DNA of 64,000 bases from Narthecium ossifragum. Its lineage: Eukaryota > Streptophyta > Magnoliopsida > Dioscoreales > Nartheciaceae. Positions 21,905 to 34,004 of the stretch are shown here, piece by piece. The position numbers were made by a program, and so were the translations under genes. Every line of letters starts with the position of its first letter. The first letter of the stretch is position 1. The DNA is taken from assembly GCA_963920575.1 (NCBI GenBank), contig OY986971.1, positions 16,048,492-16,112,491 on the forward strand, in the 5' to 3' direction. Under the pieces are notes generated by a model. That model did not search any database. It was given only the letters and a program-made list of their open reading frames with translations, and was not told where the DNA came from.

Positions 21905-22268
21905 CTTTTTTGCAAGTCCGCAATCGCGTCATGCAAGCGGTTTTTGTCGGAACAACGAAATCCTTACGCCCGGAGCATGCGCGCCGTGCTATTCGAGATC
22001 CGGGCGGGCTTCATTTCGCCGGCTCCGCGGTGACCCGGATCCTGGGGCGGTGATTTTAGAAGCGCGGGCGCGTAGTAATCCCCGAACGGCGCGAAAGGGG
22101 CCCCGCGCTCGAAGAGGAGAGAGGCTCGGGGGGTTTCGAGTCCCGTCCGGGAACATGGGTGCAGCACAAGAAACCAAATGTGCCACACGGGGCCCGCTTA
22201 ACGGCCGCGATTCGTCGCGAGGCGGGCCACGGGTTTCGGATAATAGGAATGGCGGTGCTAATGATTTC

Positions 22269-22388
22269 GGGCGCGATCATACCAGCACTAATGCACCGGA
22301 TCCCATCAGAACTCCGCAGTTAAGCGTGCTTGGGCGAGAGTAGTACTAGGATGGGTGACCTCCTGGGAAGTCCTCGTGTTGCACCCCT
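22269..22388 (+). rRNA. 5S rRNA: 5S rRNA gene, copy 47
   Basis: T4C variant. Spacer A. Confidence 0.97.
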
Positions 22389-22752
22389 CTTTTTTGCAAG
22401 TCCGCAATCGCGTCATGCAAGCGGTTTTTGTCGGAACAACGAAATCCTTACGCCCGGAGCATGCGCGCCGTGCTATTCGAGATCCGGGCGGGCTTCATTT
22501 CGCCGGCTCCGCGGTGACCCGGATCCTGGGGCGGTGATTTTAGAAGCGCGGGCGCGTAGTAATCCCCGAACGGCGCGAAAGGGGCCCCGCGCTCGAAGAG
22601 GAGAGAGGCTCGGGGGGTTTCGAGTCCCGTCCGGGAACATGGGTGCAGCACAAGAAACCAAATGTGCCACACGGGGCCCGCTTAACGGCCGCGATTCGTC
22701 GCGAGGCGGGCCACGGGTTTCGGATAATAGGAATGGCGGTGCTAATGATTTC

Positions 22753-22872
22753 GGGCGCGATCATACCAGCACTAATGCACCGGATCCCATCAGAACTCCG
22801 CAGTTAAGCGTGCTTGGGCGAGAGTAGTACTAGGATGGGTGACCTCCTGGGAAGTCCTCGTGTTGCACCCCT
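22753..22872 (+). rRNA. 5S rRNA: 5S rRNA gene, copy 48
   Basis: T4C variant. Spacer A carrying the E marker u231 C, so an A/E hybrid. Confidence 0.97.
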
Positions 22873-23236
22873 CTTTTTTGCAAGTCCGCAATCGCGTCAT
22901 GCAAGCGGTTTTTGTCGGAACAACGAAATCCTTACGCCCGGAGCATGCGCGCCGTGCTATTCGAGATCCGGGCGGGCTTCATCTCGCCGGCTCCGCGGTG
23001 ACCCGGATCCTGGGGCGGTGATTTTAGAAGCGCGGGCGCGTAGTAATCCCCGAACGGCGCGAAAGGGGCCCCGCGCTCGAAGAGGAGAGAGGCTCGGGGG
23101 GTTTCGAGTCCCGTCCGGGAACATGGGTGCAGCACAAGAAACCAAATGTGCCACACGGGGCCCGCTTAACGGCCGCGATTCGTCGCGAGGCGGGCCACGG
23201 GTTTCGGATAATAGGAATGGCGGTGCTAATGATTTC

Positions 23237-23356
23237 GGGCGCGATCATACCAGCACTAATGCACCGGATCCCATCAGAACTCCGCAGTTAAGCGTGCTTG
23301 GGCGAGAGTAGTACTAGGATGGGTGACCTCCTGGGAAGTCCTCGTGTTGCACCCCT
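23237..23356 (+). rRNA. 5S rRNA: 5S rRNA gene, copy 49
   Basis: T4C variant. Spacer E with CCTGTCC (C to T) and a private G to C near 23569. Confidence 0.97.
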
Positions 23357-23720
23357 CTTTTTTGCAAGTCCGCAATCGCGTCATGCAAGCGGTTTTTGTC
23401 GGAACAACGAAATCCTTACGCCCGGAGCATGCGCGCCGTGCTATTCGAGATCCGGGCGGGCTTCATCTCGCCGGCTCCGCGGTGACCCGGATCCTGGGGC
23501 GGTGATTTTAGAAGCGCGGGCGCGTAGTAATCCCCGAACGGCGCGAAAGGGGCCCCGCGCTCGAAGAGCAGAGAGGCTCGGGGGGTTTCGAGTCCTGTCC
23601 GGGAACATTGGTGCAGCACAAGAAACCAAATGTGCCACACGGGGCCCGCTTAACGGCCGCGATTCGTCGCGAGGCGGGCCACGGGTTTCGGATAATAGGA
23701 ATGGCGGTGCTAATGATTTC

Positions 23721-23840
23721 GGGTGCGATCATACCAGCACTAATGCACCGGATCCCATCAGAACTCCGCAGTTAAGCGTGCTTGGGCGAGAGTAGTACTA
23801 GGATGGGTGACCTCCTGGGAAGTCCTCGTGTTGCACCCCT
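23721..23840 (+). rRNA. 5S rRNA: 5S rRNA gene, copy 50
   Basis: Consensus gene. Spacer D. Confidence 0.98.
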
Positions 23841-24204
23841 CTTTTTTGCAAGTCCGCAATCGCGTCATGCAAGCGGTTTTTGTCGGAACAACGAAATCCT
23901 TACGCCCGGAGCATGCGCGCCGTGCTATTCGAGATCCGGGCGGGCTTCATTTCGCCGGCTCCGCGGTGACCCGGATCCTGGGGCGGTGATTTTAGAAGCG
24001 CGGGCGCGTAGTAATCCCCGAACGGCGCGAAAGGGGCCCCGCGCTCGAAGAGGAGAGAGGCTCTGGGGGTTTCGAGTCCCGTCCGGGAACATTGGTGCAG
24101 CACAAGAAACCAAATGTGCCACACGGGGCCCGCTTAACGGCCTCGATTCGTCGCGAGGCGGGCCACGGGTTTCGGATAATAGGAATGGCGGTGCTAATGA
24201 TTTC

Positions 24205-24324
24205 GGGTGCGATCATACCAGCACTAATGCACCGGATCCCATCAGAACTCCGCAGTTAAGCGTGCTTGGGCGAGAGTAGTACTAGGATGGGTGACCTCCT
24301 GGGAAGTCCTCGTGTTGCACCCCT
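24205..24324 (+). rRNA. 5S rRNA: 5S rRNA gene, copy 51
   Basis: Consensus gene. Spacer E. Confidence 0.98.
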
Positions 24325-24688
24325 CTTTTTTGCAAGTCCGCAATCGCGTCATGCAAGCGGTTTTTGTCGGAACAACGAAATCCTTACGCCCGGAGCATGC
24401 GCGCCGTGCTATTCGAGATCCGGGCGGGCTTCATCTCGCCGGCTCCGCGGTGACCCGGATCCTGGGGCGGTGATTTTAGAAGCGCGGGCGCGTAGTAATC
24501 CCCGAACGGCGCGAAAGGGGCCCCGCGCTCGAAGAGGAGAGAGGCTCGGGGGGTTTCGAGTCCCGTCCGGGAACATTGGTGCAGCACAAGAAACCAAATG
24601 TGCCACACGGGGCCCGCTTAACGGCCGCGATTCGTCGCGAGGCGGGCCACGGGTTTCGGATAATAGGAATGGCGGTGCTAATGATTTC

Positions 24689-24808
24689 GGGTGCGATCAT
24701 ACCAGCACTAATGCACCGGATCCCATCAGAACTCCGCAGTTAAGCGTGCTTGGGCGAGAGTAGTACTAGGATGGGTGACCTCCTGGGAAGTCCTCGTGTT
24801 GCACCCCT
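24689..24808 (+). rRNA. 5S rRNA: 5S rRNA gene, copy 52
   Basis: Consensus gene. Spacer F with u400 C. Confidence 0.98.
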
Positions 24809-25172
24809 CTTTTTTGCAAGTCCGCAATCGCGTCATGCAAGCGGTTTTTGTCGGAACAACGAAATCCTTACGCCCGGAGCATGCGCGCCGTGCTATTCGA
24901 GATCCGGGCGGGCTTCATTTCGCCGGCTCCGCGGTGACCCGGATCCTGGGGCGGTGATTTTAGAAGCGCGGGCGCGTAGTAATCCCCGAACGGCGCGAAA
25001 GGGGCCCCGCGCTCGAAGAGGAGAGAGGCTCTGGGGGTTTCGAGTCCCGTCCGGGAACATTGGTGCAGCACAAGAAACCAAATGTGCCACACGGGGCCCG
25101 CTTAACGGCCGCGATTCGTCGCGAGGCGGGCCACGGGTTTCGGATAATAGGAATGGCGGTGCTAATGATTTC

Positions 25173-25292
25173 GGGTGCGATCATACCAGCACTAATGCAC
25201 CGGATCCCATCAGAACTCCGCAGTTAAGCGTGCTTGGGCGAGAGTAGTACTAGGATGGGTGACCTCCTGGGAAGTCCTCGTGTTGCTCCCCT
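25173..25292 (+). rRNA. 5S rRNA: 5S rRNA gene, copy 53
   Basis: A115T variant (25287), breaking the U4-A115 pair. Spacer E with a private C to T at 25322. Confidence 0.96.
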
Positions 25293-25656
25293 CTTTTTTG
25301 CAAGTCCGCAATCGCGTCATGTAAGCGGTTTTTGTCGGAACAACGAAATCCTTACGCCCGGAGCATGCGCGCCGTGCTATTCGAGATCCGGGCGGGCTTC
25401 ATCTCGCCGGCTCCGCGGTGACCCGGATCCTGGGGCGGTGATTTTAGAAGCGCGGGCGCGTAGTAATCCCCGAACGGCGCGAAAGGGGCCCCGCGCTCGA
25501 AGAGGAGAGAGGCTCGGGGGGTTTCGAGTCCCGTCCGGGAACATTGGTGCAGCACAAGAAACCAAATGTGCCACACGGGGCCCGCTTAACGGCCGCGATT
25601 CGTCGCGAGGCGGGCCACGGGTTTCGGATAATAGGAATGGCGGTGCTAATGATTTC

Positions 25657-25776
25657 GGGTGCGATCATACCAGCACTAATGCACCGGATCCCATCAGAAC
25701 TCCGCAGTTAAGCGTGCTTGGGCGAGAGTAGTACTAGGATGGGTGACCTCCTGGGAAGTCCTCGTGTTGCACCCCT
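25657..25776 (+). rRNA. 5S rRNA: 5S rRNA gene, copy 54
   Basis: Consensus gene. Spacer E. Confidence 0.98.
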
Positions 25777-26140
25777 CTTTTTTGCAAGTCCGCAATCGCG
25801 TCATGCAAGCGGTTTTTGTCGGAACAACGAAATCCTTACGCCCGGAGCATGCGCGCCGTGCTATTCGAGATCCGGGCGGGCTTCATCTCGCCGGCTCCGC
25901 GGTGACCCGGATCCTGGGGCGGTGATTTTAGAAGCGCGGGCGCGTAGTAATCCCCGAACGGCGCGAAAGGGGCCCCGCGCTCGAAGAGGAGAGAGGCTCG
26001 GGGGGTTTCGAGTCCCGTCCGGGAACATTGGTGCAGCACAAGAAACCAAATGTGCCACACGGGGCCCGCTTAACGGCCGCGATTCGTCGCGAGGCGGGCC
26101 ACGGGTTTCGGATAATAGGAATGGCGGTGCTAATGATTTC

Positions 26141-26260
26141 GGGTGCGATCATACCAGCACTAATGCACCGGATCCCATCAGAACTCCGCAGTTAAGCGTG
26201 CTTGGGCGAGAGTAGTACTAGGATGGGTGACCTCCTGGGAAGTCCTCGTGTTGCACCCCT
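26141..26260 (+). rRNA. 5S rRNA: 5S rRNA gene, copy 55
   Basis: Consensus gene, first of the 6-unit block. Spacer D. Confidence 0.98.
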
Positions 26261-26624
26261 CTTTTTTGCAAGTCCGCAATCGCGTCATGCAAGCGGTTTT
26301 TGTCGGAACAACGAAATCCTTACGCCCGGAGCATGCGCGCCGTGCTATTCGAGATCCGGGCGGGCTTCATTTCGCCGGCTCCGCGGTGACCCGGATCCTG
26401 GGGCGGTGATTTTAGAAGCGCGGGCGCGTAGTAATCCCCGAACGGCGCGAAAGGGGCCCCGCGCTCGAAGAGGAGAGAGGCTCTGGGGGTTTCGAGTCCC
26501 GTCCGGGAACATTGGTGCAGCACAAGAAACCAAATGTGCCACACGGGGCCCGCTTAACGGCCTCGATTCGTCGCGAGGCGGGCCACGGGTTTCGGATAAT
26601 AGGAATGGCGGTGCTAATGATTTC

Positions 26625-26744
26625 GGGTGCGATCATACCAGCACTAATGCACCGGATCCCATCAGAACTCCGCAGTTAAGCGTGCTTGGGCGAGAGTAGT
26701 ACTAGGATGGGTGACCTCCTGGGAAGTCCTCGTGTTGCACCCCT
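26625..26744 (+). rRNA. 5S rRNA: 5S rRNA gene, copy 56
   Basis: Consensus gene. Spacer B with u260 T. Confidence 0.98.
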
Positions 26745-27108
26745 CTTTTTTGCAAGTCCGCAATCGCGTCATGCAAGCGGTTTTTGTCGGAACAACGAAA
26801 TCCTTACGCCCGGAGCATGCGCGCCGTGCTATTCGAGATCCGGGCGGGCTTCATTTCGCCGGCTCCGCGGTGACCCGGATCCTTGGGCGGTGATTTTAGA
26901 AGCGCGGGCGCGTAGTAATCCCCGAACGGCGCGAAAGGGGCCCCGCGCTCGAAGAGGAGAGAGGCTCTGGGGGTTTCGAGTCCCGTCCGGGAACATTGGT
27001 GCAGCACAAGAAACCAAATGTGCAACACGGGGCCCGCTTAACGGCCGCGATTCGTCGCGAGGCGGGCCACGGGTTTCGGATAAGAGGAATGGCGGTGCTA
27101 ATGATTTC

Positions 27109-27228
27109 GGGTGCGATCATACCAGCACTAATGCACCGGATCCCATCAGAACTCCGCAGTTTAGCGTGCTTGGGCGAGAGTAGTACTAGGATGGGTGACC
27201 TCCTGGGAAGTCCTCGTGTTGCACCCCT
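27109..27228 (+). rRNA. 5S rRNA: 5S rRNA gene, copy 57 (A-box variant)
   Basis: A54T (27162) lies in the A box, and the upstream TATA-like element has G at -25. The two promoter changes together make reduced transcription plausible, by inference. Spacer A follows. Confidence 0.95.
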
Positions 27229-27592
27229 CTTTTTTGCAAGTCCGCAATCGCGTCATGCAAGCGGTTTTTGTCGGAACAACGAAATCCTTACGCCCGGAGC
27301 ATGCGCGCCGTGCTATTCGAGATCCGGGCGGGCTTCATTTCGCCGGCTCCGCGGTGACCCGGATCCTGGGGCGGTGATTTTAGAAGCGCGGGCGCGTAGT
27401 AATCCCCGAACGGCGCGAAAGGGGCCCCGCGCTCGAAGAGGAGAGAGGCTCGGGGGGTTTCGAGTCCCGTCCGGGAACATGGGTGCAGCACAAGAAACCA
27501 AATGTGCCACACGGGGCCCGCTTAACGGCCGCGATTCGTCGCGAGGCGGGCCACGGGTTTCGGATAATAGGAATGGCGGTGCTAATGATTTC

Positions 27593-27712
27593 GGGCGCGA
27601 TCATACCAGCACTAATGCACCGGATCCCATCAGAACTCCGCAGTTAAGCGTGCTTGGGCGAGAGTAGTACTAGGATGGGTGACCTCCTGGGAAGTCCTCG
27701 TGTTGCACCCCT
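27593..27712 (+). rRNA. 5S rRNA: 5S rRNA gene, copy 58
   Basis: T4C variant. Spacer B with u260 T. Confidence 0.97.
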
Positions 27713-28076
27713 CTTTTTTGCAAGTCCGCAATCGCGTCATGCAAGCGGTTTTTGTCGGAACAACGAAATCCTTACGCCCGGAGCATGCGCGCCGTGCTAT
27801 TCGAGATCCGGGCGGGCTTCATTTCGCCGGCTCCGCGGTGACCCGGATCCTTGGGCGGTGATTTTAGAAGCGCGGGCGCGTAGTAATCCCCGAACGGCGC
27901 GAAAGGGGCCCCGCGCTCGAAGAGGAGAGAGGCTCTGGGGGTTTCGAGTCCCGTCCGGGAACATTGGTGCAGCACAAGAAACCAAATGTGCAACACGGGG
28001 CCCGCTTAACGGCCGCGATTCGTCGCGAGGCGGGCCACGGGTTTCGGATAAGAGGAATGGCGGTGCTAATGATTTC

Positions 28077-28196
28077 GGGTGCGATCATACCAGCACTAAT
28101 GCACCGGATCCCATCAGAACTCCGCAGTTAAGCGTGCTTGGGCGAGAGTAGTACTAGGATGGGTGACCTCCTGGGAAGTCCTCGTGTTGCACCCCT
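28077..28196 (+). rRNA. 5S rRNA: 5S rRNA gene, copy 59
   Basis: Consensus gene, TATA-like G at -25. Spacer A. Confidence 0.97.
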
Positions 28197-28560
28197 CTTT
28201 TTTGCAAGTCCGCAATCGCGTCATGCAAGCGGTTTTTGTCGGAACAACGAAATCCTTACGCCCGGAGCATGCGCGCCGTGCTATTCGAGATCCGGGCGGG
28301 CTTCATTTCGCCGGCTCCGCGGTGACCCGGATCCTGGGGCGGTGATTTTAGAAGCGCGGGCGCGTAGTAATCCCCGAACGGCGCGAAAGGGGCCCCGCGC
28401 TCGAAGAGGAGAGAGGCTCGGGGGGTTTCGAGTCCCGTCCGGGAACATGGGTGCAGCACAAGAAACCAAATGTGCCACACGGGGCCCGCTTAACGGCCGC
28501 GATTCGTCGCGAGGCGGGCCACGGGTTTCGGATAATAGGAATGGCGGTGCTAATGATTTC

Positions 28561-28680
28561 GGGCGCGATCATACCAGCACTAATGCACCGGATCCCATCA
28601 GAACTCCGCAGTTAAGCGTGCTTGGGCGAGAGTAGTACTAGGATGGGTGACCTCCTGGGAAGTCCTCGTGTTGCACCCCT
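28561..28680 (+). rRNA. 5S rRNA: 5S rRNA gene, copy 60
   Basis: T4C variant. Spacer A. Confidence 0.97.
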
Positions 28681-29044
28681 CTTTTTTGCAAGTCCGCAAT
28701 CGCGTCATGCAAGCGGTTTTTGTCGGAACAACGAAATCCTTACGCCCGGAGCATGCGCGCCGTGCTATTCGAGATCCGGGCGGGCTTCATTTCGCCGGCT
28801 CCGCGGTGACCCGGATCCTGGGGCGGTGATTTTAGAAGCGCGGGCGCGTAGTAATCCCCGAACGGCGCGAAAGGGGCCCCGCGCTCGAAGAGGAGAGAGG
28901 CTCGGGGGGTTTCGAGTCCCGTCCGGGAACATGGGTGCAGCACAAGAAACCAAATGTGCCACACGGGGCCCGCTTAACGGCCGCGATTCGTCGCGAGGCG
29001 GGCCACGGGTTTCGGATAATAGGAATGGCGGTGCTAATGATTTC

Positions 29045-29164
29045 GGGCGCGATCATACCAGCACTAATGCACCGGATCCCATCAGAACTCCGCAGTTAAG
29101 CGTGCTTGGGCGAGAGTAGTACTAGGATGGGTGACCTCCTGGGAAGTCCTCGTGTTGCACCCCT
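29045..29164 (+). rRNA. 5S rRNA: 5S rRNA gene, copy 61
   Basis: T4C variant, first of the second 6-unit block. Spacer D. Confidence 0.97.
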
Positions 29165-29528
29165 CTTTTTTGCAAGTCCGCAATCGCGTCATGCAAGCGG
29201 TTTTTGTCGGAACAACGAAATCCTTACGCCCGGAGCATGCGCGCCGTGCTATTCGAGATCCGGGCGGGCTTCATTTCGCCGGCTCCGCGGTGACCCGGAT
29301 CCTGGGGCGGTGATTTTAGAAGCGCGGGCGCGTAGTAATCCCCGAACGGCGCGAAAGGGGCCCCGCGCTCGAAGAGGAGAGAGGCTCTGGGGGTTTCGAG
29401 TCCCGTCCGGGAACATTGGTGCAGCACAAGAAACCAAATGTGCCACACGGGGCCCGCTTAACGGCCTCGATTCGTCGCGAGGCGGGCCACGGGTTTCGGA
29501 TAATAGGAATGGCGGTGCTAATGATTTC

Positions 29529-29648
29529 GGGTGCGATCATACCAGCACTAATGCACCGGATCCCATCAGAACTCCGCAGTTAAGCGTGCTTGGGCGAGAG
29601 TAGTACTAGGATGGGTGACCTCCTGGGAAGTCCTCGTGTTGCACCCCT
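29529..29648 (+). rRNA. 5S rRNA: 5S rRNA gene, copy 62
   Basis: Consensus gene. Spacer B with u260 T. Confidence 0.98.
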
Positions 29649-30012
29649 CTTTTTTGCAAGTCCGCAATCGCGTCATGCAAGCGGTTTTTGTCGGAACAAC
29701 GAAATCCTTACGCCCGGAGCATGCGCGCCGTGCTATTCGAGATCCGGGCGGGCTTCATTTCGCCGGCTCCGCGGTGACCCGGATCCTTGGGCGGTGATTT
29801 TAGAAGCGCGGGCGCGTAGTAATCCCCGAACGGCGCGAAAGGGGCCCCGCGCTCGAAGAGGAGAGAGGCTCTGGGGGTTTCGAGTCCCGTCCGGGAACAT
29901 TGGTGCAGCACAAGAAACCAAATGTGCAACACGGGGCCCGCTTAACGGCCGCGATTCGTCGCGAGGCGGGCCACGGGTTTCGGATAAGAGGAATGGCGGT
30001 GCTAATGATTTC

Positions 30013-30132
30013 GGGTGCGATCATACCAGCACTAATGCACCGGATCCCATCAGAACTCCGCAGTTTAGCGTGCTTGGGCGAGAGTAGTACTAGGATGGGT
30101 GACCTCCTGGGAAGTCCTCGTGTTGCACCCCT
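30013..30132 (+). rRNA. 5S rRNA: 5S rRNA gene, copy 63 (A-box variant)
   Basis: A54T (30066) with TATA-like G at -25, the duplicate of copy 57. Spacer A. Confidence 0.95.
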
Positions 30133-30496
30133 CTTTTTTGCAAGTCCGCAATCGCGTCATGCAAGCGGTTTTTGTCGGAACAACGAAATCCTTACGCCCG
30201 GAGCATGCGCGCCGTGCTATTCGAGATCCGGGCGGGCTTCATTTCGCCGGCTCCGCGGTGACCCGGATCCTGGGGCGGTGATTTTAGAAGCGCGGGCGCG
30301 TAGTAATCCCCGAACGGCGCGAAAGGGGCCCCGCGCTCGAAGAGGAGAGAGGCTCGGGGGGTTTCGAGTCCCGTCCGGGAACATGGGTGCAGCACAAGAA
30401 ACCAAATGTGCCACACGGGGCCCGCTTAACGGCCGCGATTCGTCGCGAGGCGGGCCACGGGTTTCGGATAATAGGAATGGCGGTGCTAATGATTTC

Positions 30497-30616
30497 GGGC
30501 GCGATCATACCAGCACTAATGCACCGGATCCCATCAGAACTCCGCAGTTAAGCGTGCTTGGGCGAGAGTAGTACTAGGATGGGTGACCTCCTGGGAAGTC
30601 CTCGTGTTGCACCCCT
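30497..30616 (+). rRNA. 5S rRNA: 5S rRNA gene, copy 64
   Basis: T4C variant. Spacer B with u260 T. Confidence 0.97.
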
Positions 30617-30980
30617 CTTTTTTGCAAGTCCGCAATCGCGTCATGCAAGCGGTTTTTGTCGGAACAACGAAATCCTTACGCCCGGAGCATGCGCGCCGTG
30701 CTATTCGAGATCCGGGCGGGCTTCATTTCGCCGGCTCCGCGGTGACCCGGATCCTTGGGCGGTGATTTTAGAAGCGCGGGCGCGTAGTAATCCCCGAACG
30801 GCGCGAAAGGGGCCCCGCGCTCGAAGAGGAGAGAGGCTCTGGGGGTTTCGAGTCCCGTCCGGGAACATTGGTGCAGCACAAGAAACCAAATGTGCAACAC
30901 GGGGCCCGCTTAACGGCCGCGATTCGTCGCGAGGCGGGCCACGGGTTTCGGATAAGAGGAATGGCGGTGCTAATGATTTC

Positions 30981-31100
30981 GGGTGCGATCATACCAGCAC
31001 TAATGCACCGGATCTCATCAGAACTCCGCAGTTAAGCGTGCTTGGGCGAGAGTAGTACTAGGATGGGTGACCTCCTGGGAAGTCCTCGTGTTGCACCCCT
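30981..31100 (+). rRNA. 5S rRNA: 5S rRNA gene, copy 65
   Basis: C35T (31015) turns the conserved GGATCC into GGATCT. TATA-like G at -25. Spacer A. Confidence 0.96.
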
Positions 31101-31464
31101 CTTTTTTGCAAGTCCGCAATCGCGTCATGCAAGCGGTTTTTGTCGGAACAACGAAATCCTTACGCCCGGAGCATGCGCGCCGTGCTATTCGAGATCCGGG
31201 CGGGCTTCATTTCGCCGGCTCCGCGGTGACCCGGATCCTGGGGCGGTGATTTTAGAAGCGCGGGCGCGTAGTAATCCCCGAACGGCGCGAAAGGGGCCCC
31301 GCGCTCGAAGAGGAGAGAGGCTCGGGGGGTTTCGAGTCCCGTCCGGGAACATGGGTGCAGCACAAGAAACCAAATGTGCCACACGGGGCCCGCTTAACGG
31401 CCGCGATTCGTCGCGAGGCGGGCCACGGGTTTCGGATAATAGGAATGGCGGTGCTAATGATTTC

Positions 31465-31584
31465 GGGCGCGATCATACCAGCACTAATGCACCGGATCCC
31501 ATCAGAACTCCGCAGTTAAGCGTGCTTGGGCGAGAGTAGTACTAGGATGGGTGACCTCCTGGGAAGTCCTCGTGTTGCACCCCT
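31465..31584 (+). rRNA. 5S rRNA: 5S rRNA gene, copy 66
   Basis: T4C variant. Spacer A. Confidence 0.97.
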
Positions 31585-31948
31585 CTTTTTTGCAAGTCCG
31601 CAATCGCGTCATGCAAGCGGTTTTTGTCGGAACAACGAAATCCTTACGCCCGGAGCATGCGCGCCGTGCTATTCGAGATCCGGGCGGGCTTCATTTCGCC
31701 GGCTCCGCGGTGACCCGGATCCTGGGGCGGTGATTTTAGAAGCGCGGGCGCGTAGTAATCCCCGAACGGCGCGAAAGGGGCCCCGCGCTCGAAGAGGAGA
31801 GAGGCTCGGGGGGTTTCGAGTCCCGTCCGGGAACATGGGTGCAGCACAAGAAACCAAATGTGCCACACGGGGCCCGCTTAACGGCCGCGATTCGTCGCGA
31901 GGCGGGCCACGGGTTTCGGATAATAGGAATGGCGGTGCTAATGATTTC

Positions 31949-32068
31949 GGGCGCGATCATACCAGCACTAATGCACCGGATCCCATCAGAACTCCGCAGT
32001 TAAGCGTGCTTGGGCGAGAGTAGTACTAGGATGGGTGACCTCCTGGGAAGTCCTCGTGTTGCACCCCT
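31949..32068 (+). rRNA. 5S rRNA: 5S rRNA gene, copy 67
   Basis: T4C variant. Spacer A. Confidence 0.97.
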
Positions 32069-32432
32069 CTTTTTTGCAAGTCCGCAATCGCGTCATGCAA
32101 GCGGTTTTTGTCGGAACAACGAAATCCTTACGCCCGGAGCATGCGCGCCGTGCTATTCGAGATCCGGGCGGGCTTCATTTCGCCGGCTCCGCGGTGACCC
32201 GGATCCTGGGGCGGTGATTTTAGAAGCGCGGGCGCGTAGTAATCCCCGAACGGCGCGAAAGGGGCCCCGCGCTCGAAGAGGAGAGAGGCTCGGGGGGTTT
32301 CGAGTCCCGTCCGGGAACATGGGTGCAGCACAAGAAACCAAATGTGCCACACGGGGCCCGCTTAACGGCCGCGATTCGTCGCGAGGCGGGCCACGGGTTT
32401 CGGATAATAGGAATGGCGGTGCTAATGATTTC

Positions 32433-32552
32433 GGGCGCGATCATACCAGCACTAATGCACCGGATCCCATCAGAACTCCGCAGTTAAGCGTGCTTGGGCG
32501 AGAGTAGTACTAGGATGGGTGACCTCCTGGGAAGTCCTCGTGTTGCACCCCT
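32433..32552 (+). rRNA. 5S rRNA: 5S rRNA gene, copy 68
   Basis: T4C variant. A/E hybrid spacer with u231 C, as in unit 48. Confidence 0.97.
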
Positions 32553-32916
32553 CTTTTTTGCAAGTCCGCAATCGCGTCATGCAAGCGGTTTTTGTCGGAA
32601 CAACGAAATCCTTACGCCCGGAGCATGCGCGCCGTGCTATTCGAGATCCGGGCGGGCTTCATCTCGCCGGCTCCGCGGTGACCCGGATCCTGGGGCGGTG
32701 ATTTTAGAAGCGCGGGCGCGTAGTAATCCCCGAACGGCGCGAAAGGGGCCCCGCGCTCGAAGAGGAGAGAGGCTCGGGGGGTTTCGAGTCCCGTCCGGGA
32801 ACATGGGTGCAGCACAAGAAACCAAATGTGCCACACGGGGCCCGCTTAACGGCCGCGATTCGTCGCGAGGCGGGCCACGGGTTTCGGATAATAGGAATGG
32901 CGGTGCTAATGATTTC

Positions 32917-33036
32917 GGGCGCGATCATACCAGCACTAATGCACCGGATCCCATCAGAACTCCGCAGTTAAGCGTGCTTGGGCGAGAGTAGTACTAGGAT
33001 GGGTGACCTCCTGGGAAGTCCTCGTGTTGCACCCCT
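32917..33036 (+). rRNA. 5S rRNA: 5S rRNA gene, copy 69
   Basis: T4C variant. Spacer E with CCTGTCC, as in unit 49. Confidence 0.97.
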
Positions 33037-33400
33037 CTTTTTTGCAAGTCCGCAATCGCGTCATGCAAGCGGTTTTTGTCGGAACAACGAAATCCTTACG
33101 CCCGGAGCATGCGCGCCGTGCTATTCGAGATCCGGGCGGGCTTCATCTCGCCGGCTCCGCGGTGACCCGGATCCTGGGGCGGTGATTTTAGAAGCGCGGG
33201 CGCGTAGTAATCCCCGAACGGCGCGAAAGGGGCCCCGCGCTCGAAGAGGAGAGAGGCTCGGGGGGTTTCGAGTCCTGTCCGGGAACATTGGTGCAGCACA
33301 AGAAACCAAATGTGCCACACGGGGCCCGCTTAACGGCCGCGATTCGTCGCGAGGCGGGCCACGGGTTTCGGATAATAGGAATGGCGGTGCTAATGATTTC

Positions 33401-33520
33401 GGGTGCGATCATACCAGCACTAATGCACCGGATCCCATCAGAACTCCGCAGTTAAGCGTGCTTGGGCGAGAGTAGTACTAGGATGGGTGACCTCCTGGGA
33501 AGTCCTCGTGTTGCACCCCT
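33401..33520 (+). rRNA. 5S rRNA: 5S rRNA gene, copy 70
   Basis: Consensus gene. Spacer D. Confidence 0.98.
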
Positions 33521-33884
33521 CTTTTTTGCAAGTCCGCAATCGCGTCATGCAAGCGGTTTTTGTCGGAACAACGAAATCCTTACGCCCGGAGCATGCGCGC
33601 CGTGCTATTCGAGATCCGGGCGGGCTTCATTTCGCCGGCTCCGCGGTGACCCGGATCCTGGGGCGGTGATTTTAGAAGCGCGGGCGCGTAGTAATCCCCG
33701 AACGGCGCGAAAGGGGCCCCGCGCTCGAAGAGGAGAGAGGCTCTGGGGGTTTCGAGTCCCGTCCGGGAACATTGGTGCAGCACAAGAAACCAAATGTGCC
33801 ACACGGGGCCCGCTTAACGGCCTCGATTCGTCGCGAGGCGGGCCACGGGTTTCGGATAATAGGAATGGCGGTGCTAATGATTTC

Positions 33885-34004
33885 GGGTGCGATCATACCA
33901 GCACTAATGCACCGGATCCCATCAGAACTCCGCAGTTAAGCGTGCTTGGGCGAGAGTAGTACTAGGATGGGTGACCTCCTGGGAAGTCCTCGTGTTGCAC
34001 CCCT
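33885..34004 (+). rRNA. 5S rRNA: 5S rRNA gene, copy 71
   Basis: Consensus gene. Spacer E. Confidence 0.98.

Larger units (their letters stand above)
21785..28560 (+). repeat. 14-unit segmental duplication, left copy
   Basis: Units 46-59 match units 66-79 in spacer order (A, A, A with u231 C, E, D, E, F, E, E, D, B, A, B, A), 20 units (9680 bases) apart. A shared C to T in the spacers of units 49 and 69, and A115T in copies 53 and 73, tie the copies together. Private to this copy are G to C near 23569, C to T at 25322 and A54T in copy 57. Confidence 0.85.
26141..31948 (+). repeat. 6-unit higher-order repeat, two copies of 2904 bases
   Basis: Units 55-60 and 61-66 share spacer order D, B, A, B, A, A. 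The A-box change A54T sits in the third gene of each block (copies 57 and 63), which confirms common descent. C35T in copy 65 is later and private. Confidence 0.85.

Noticed and set aside
26996..27667. A longer 223-codon open frame crossing copy 57 (and its duplicate at 29900-30571)
   Set aside because: It exists only because A54T removes an in-frame TAA inside the 5S gene. It is rDNA, not a protein gene.
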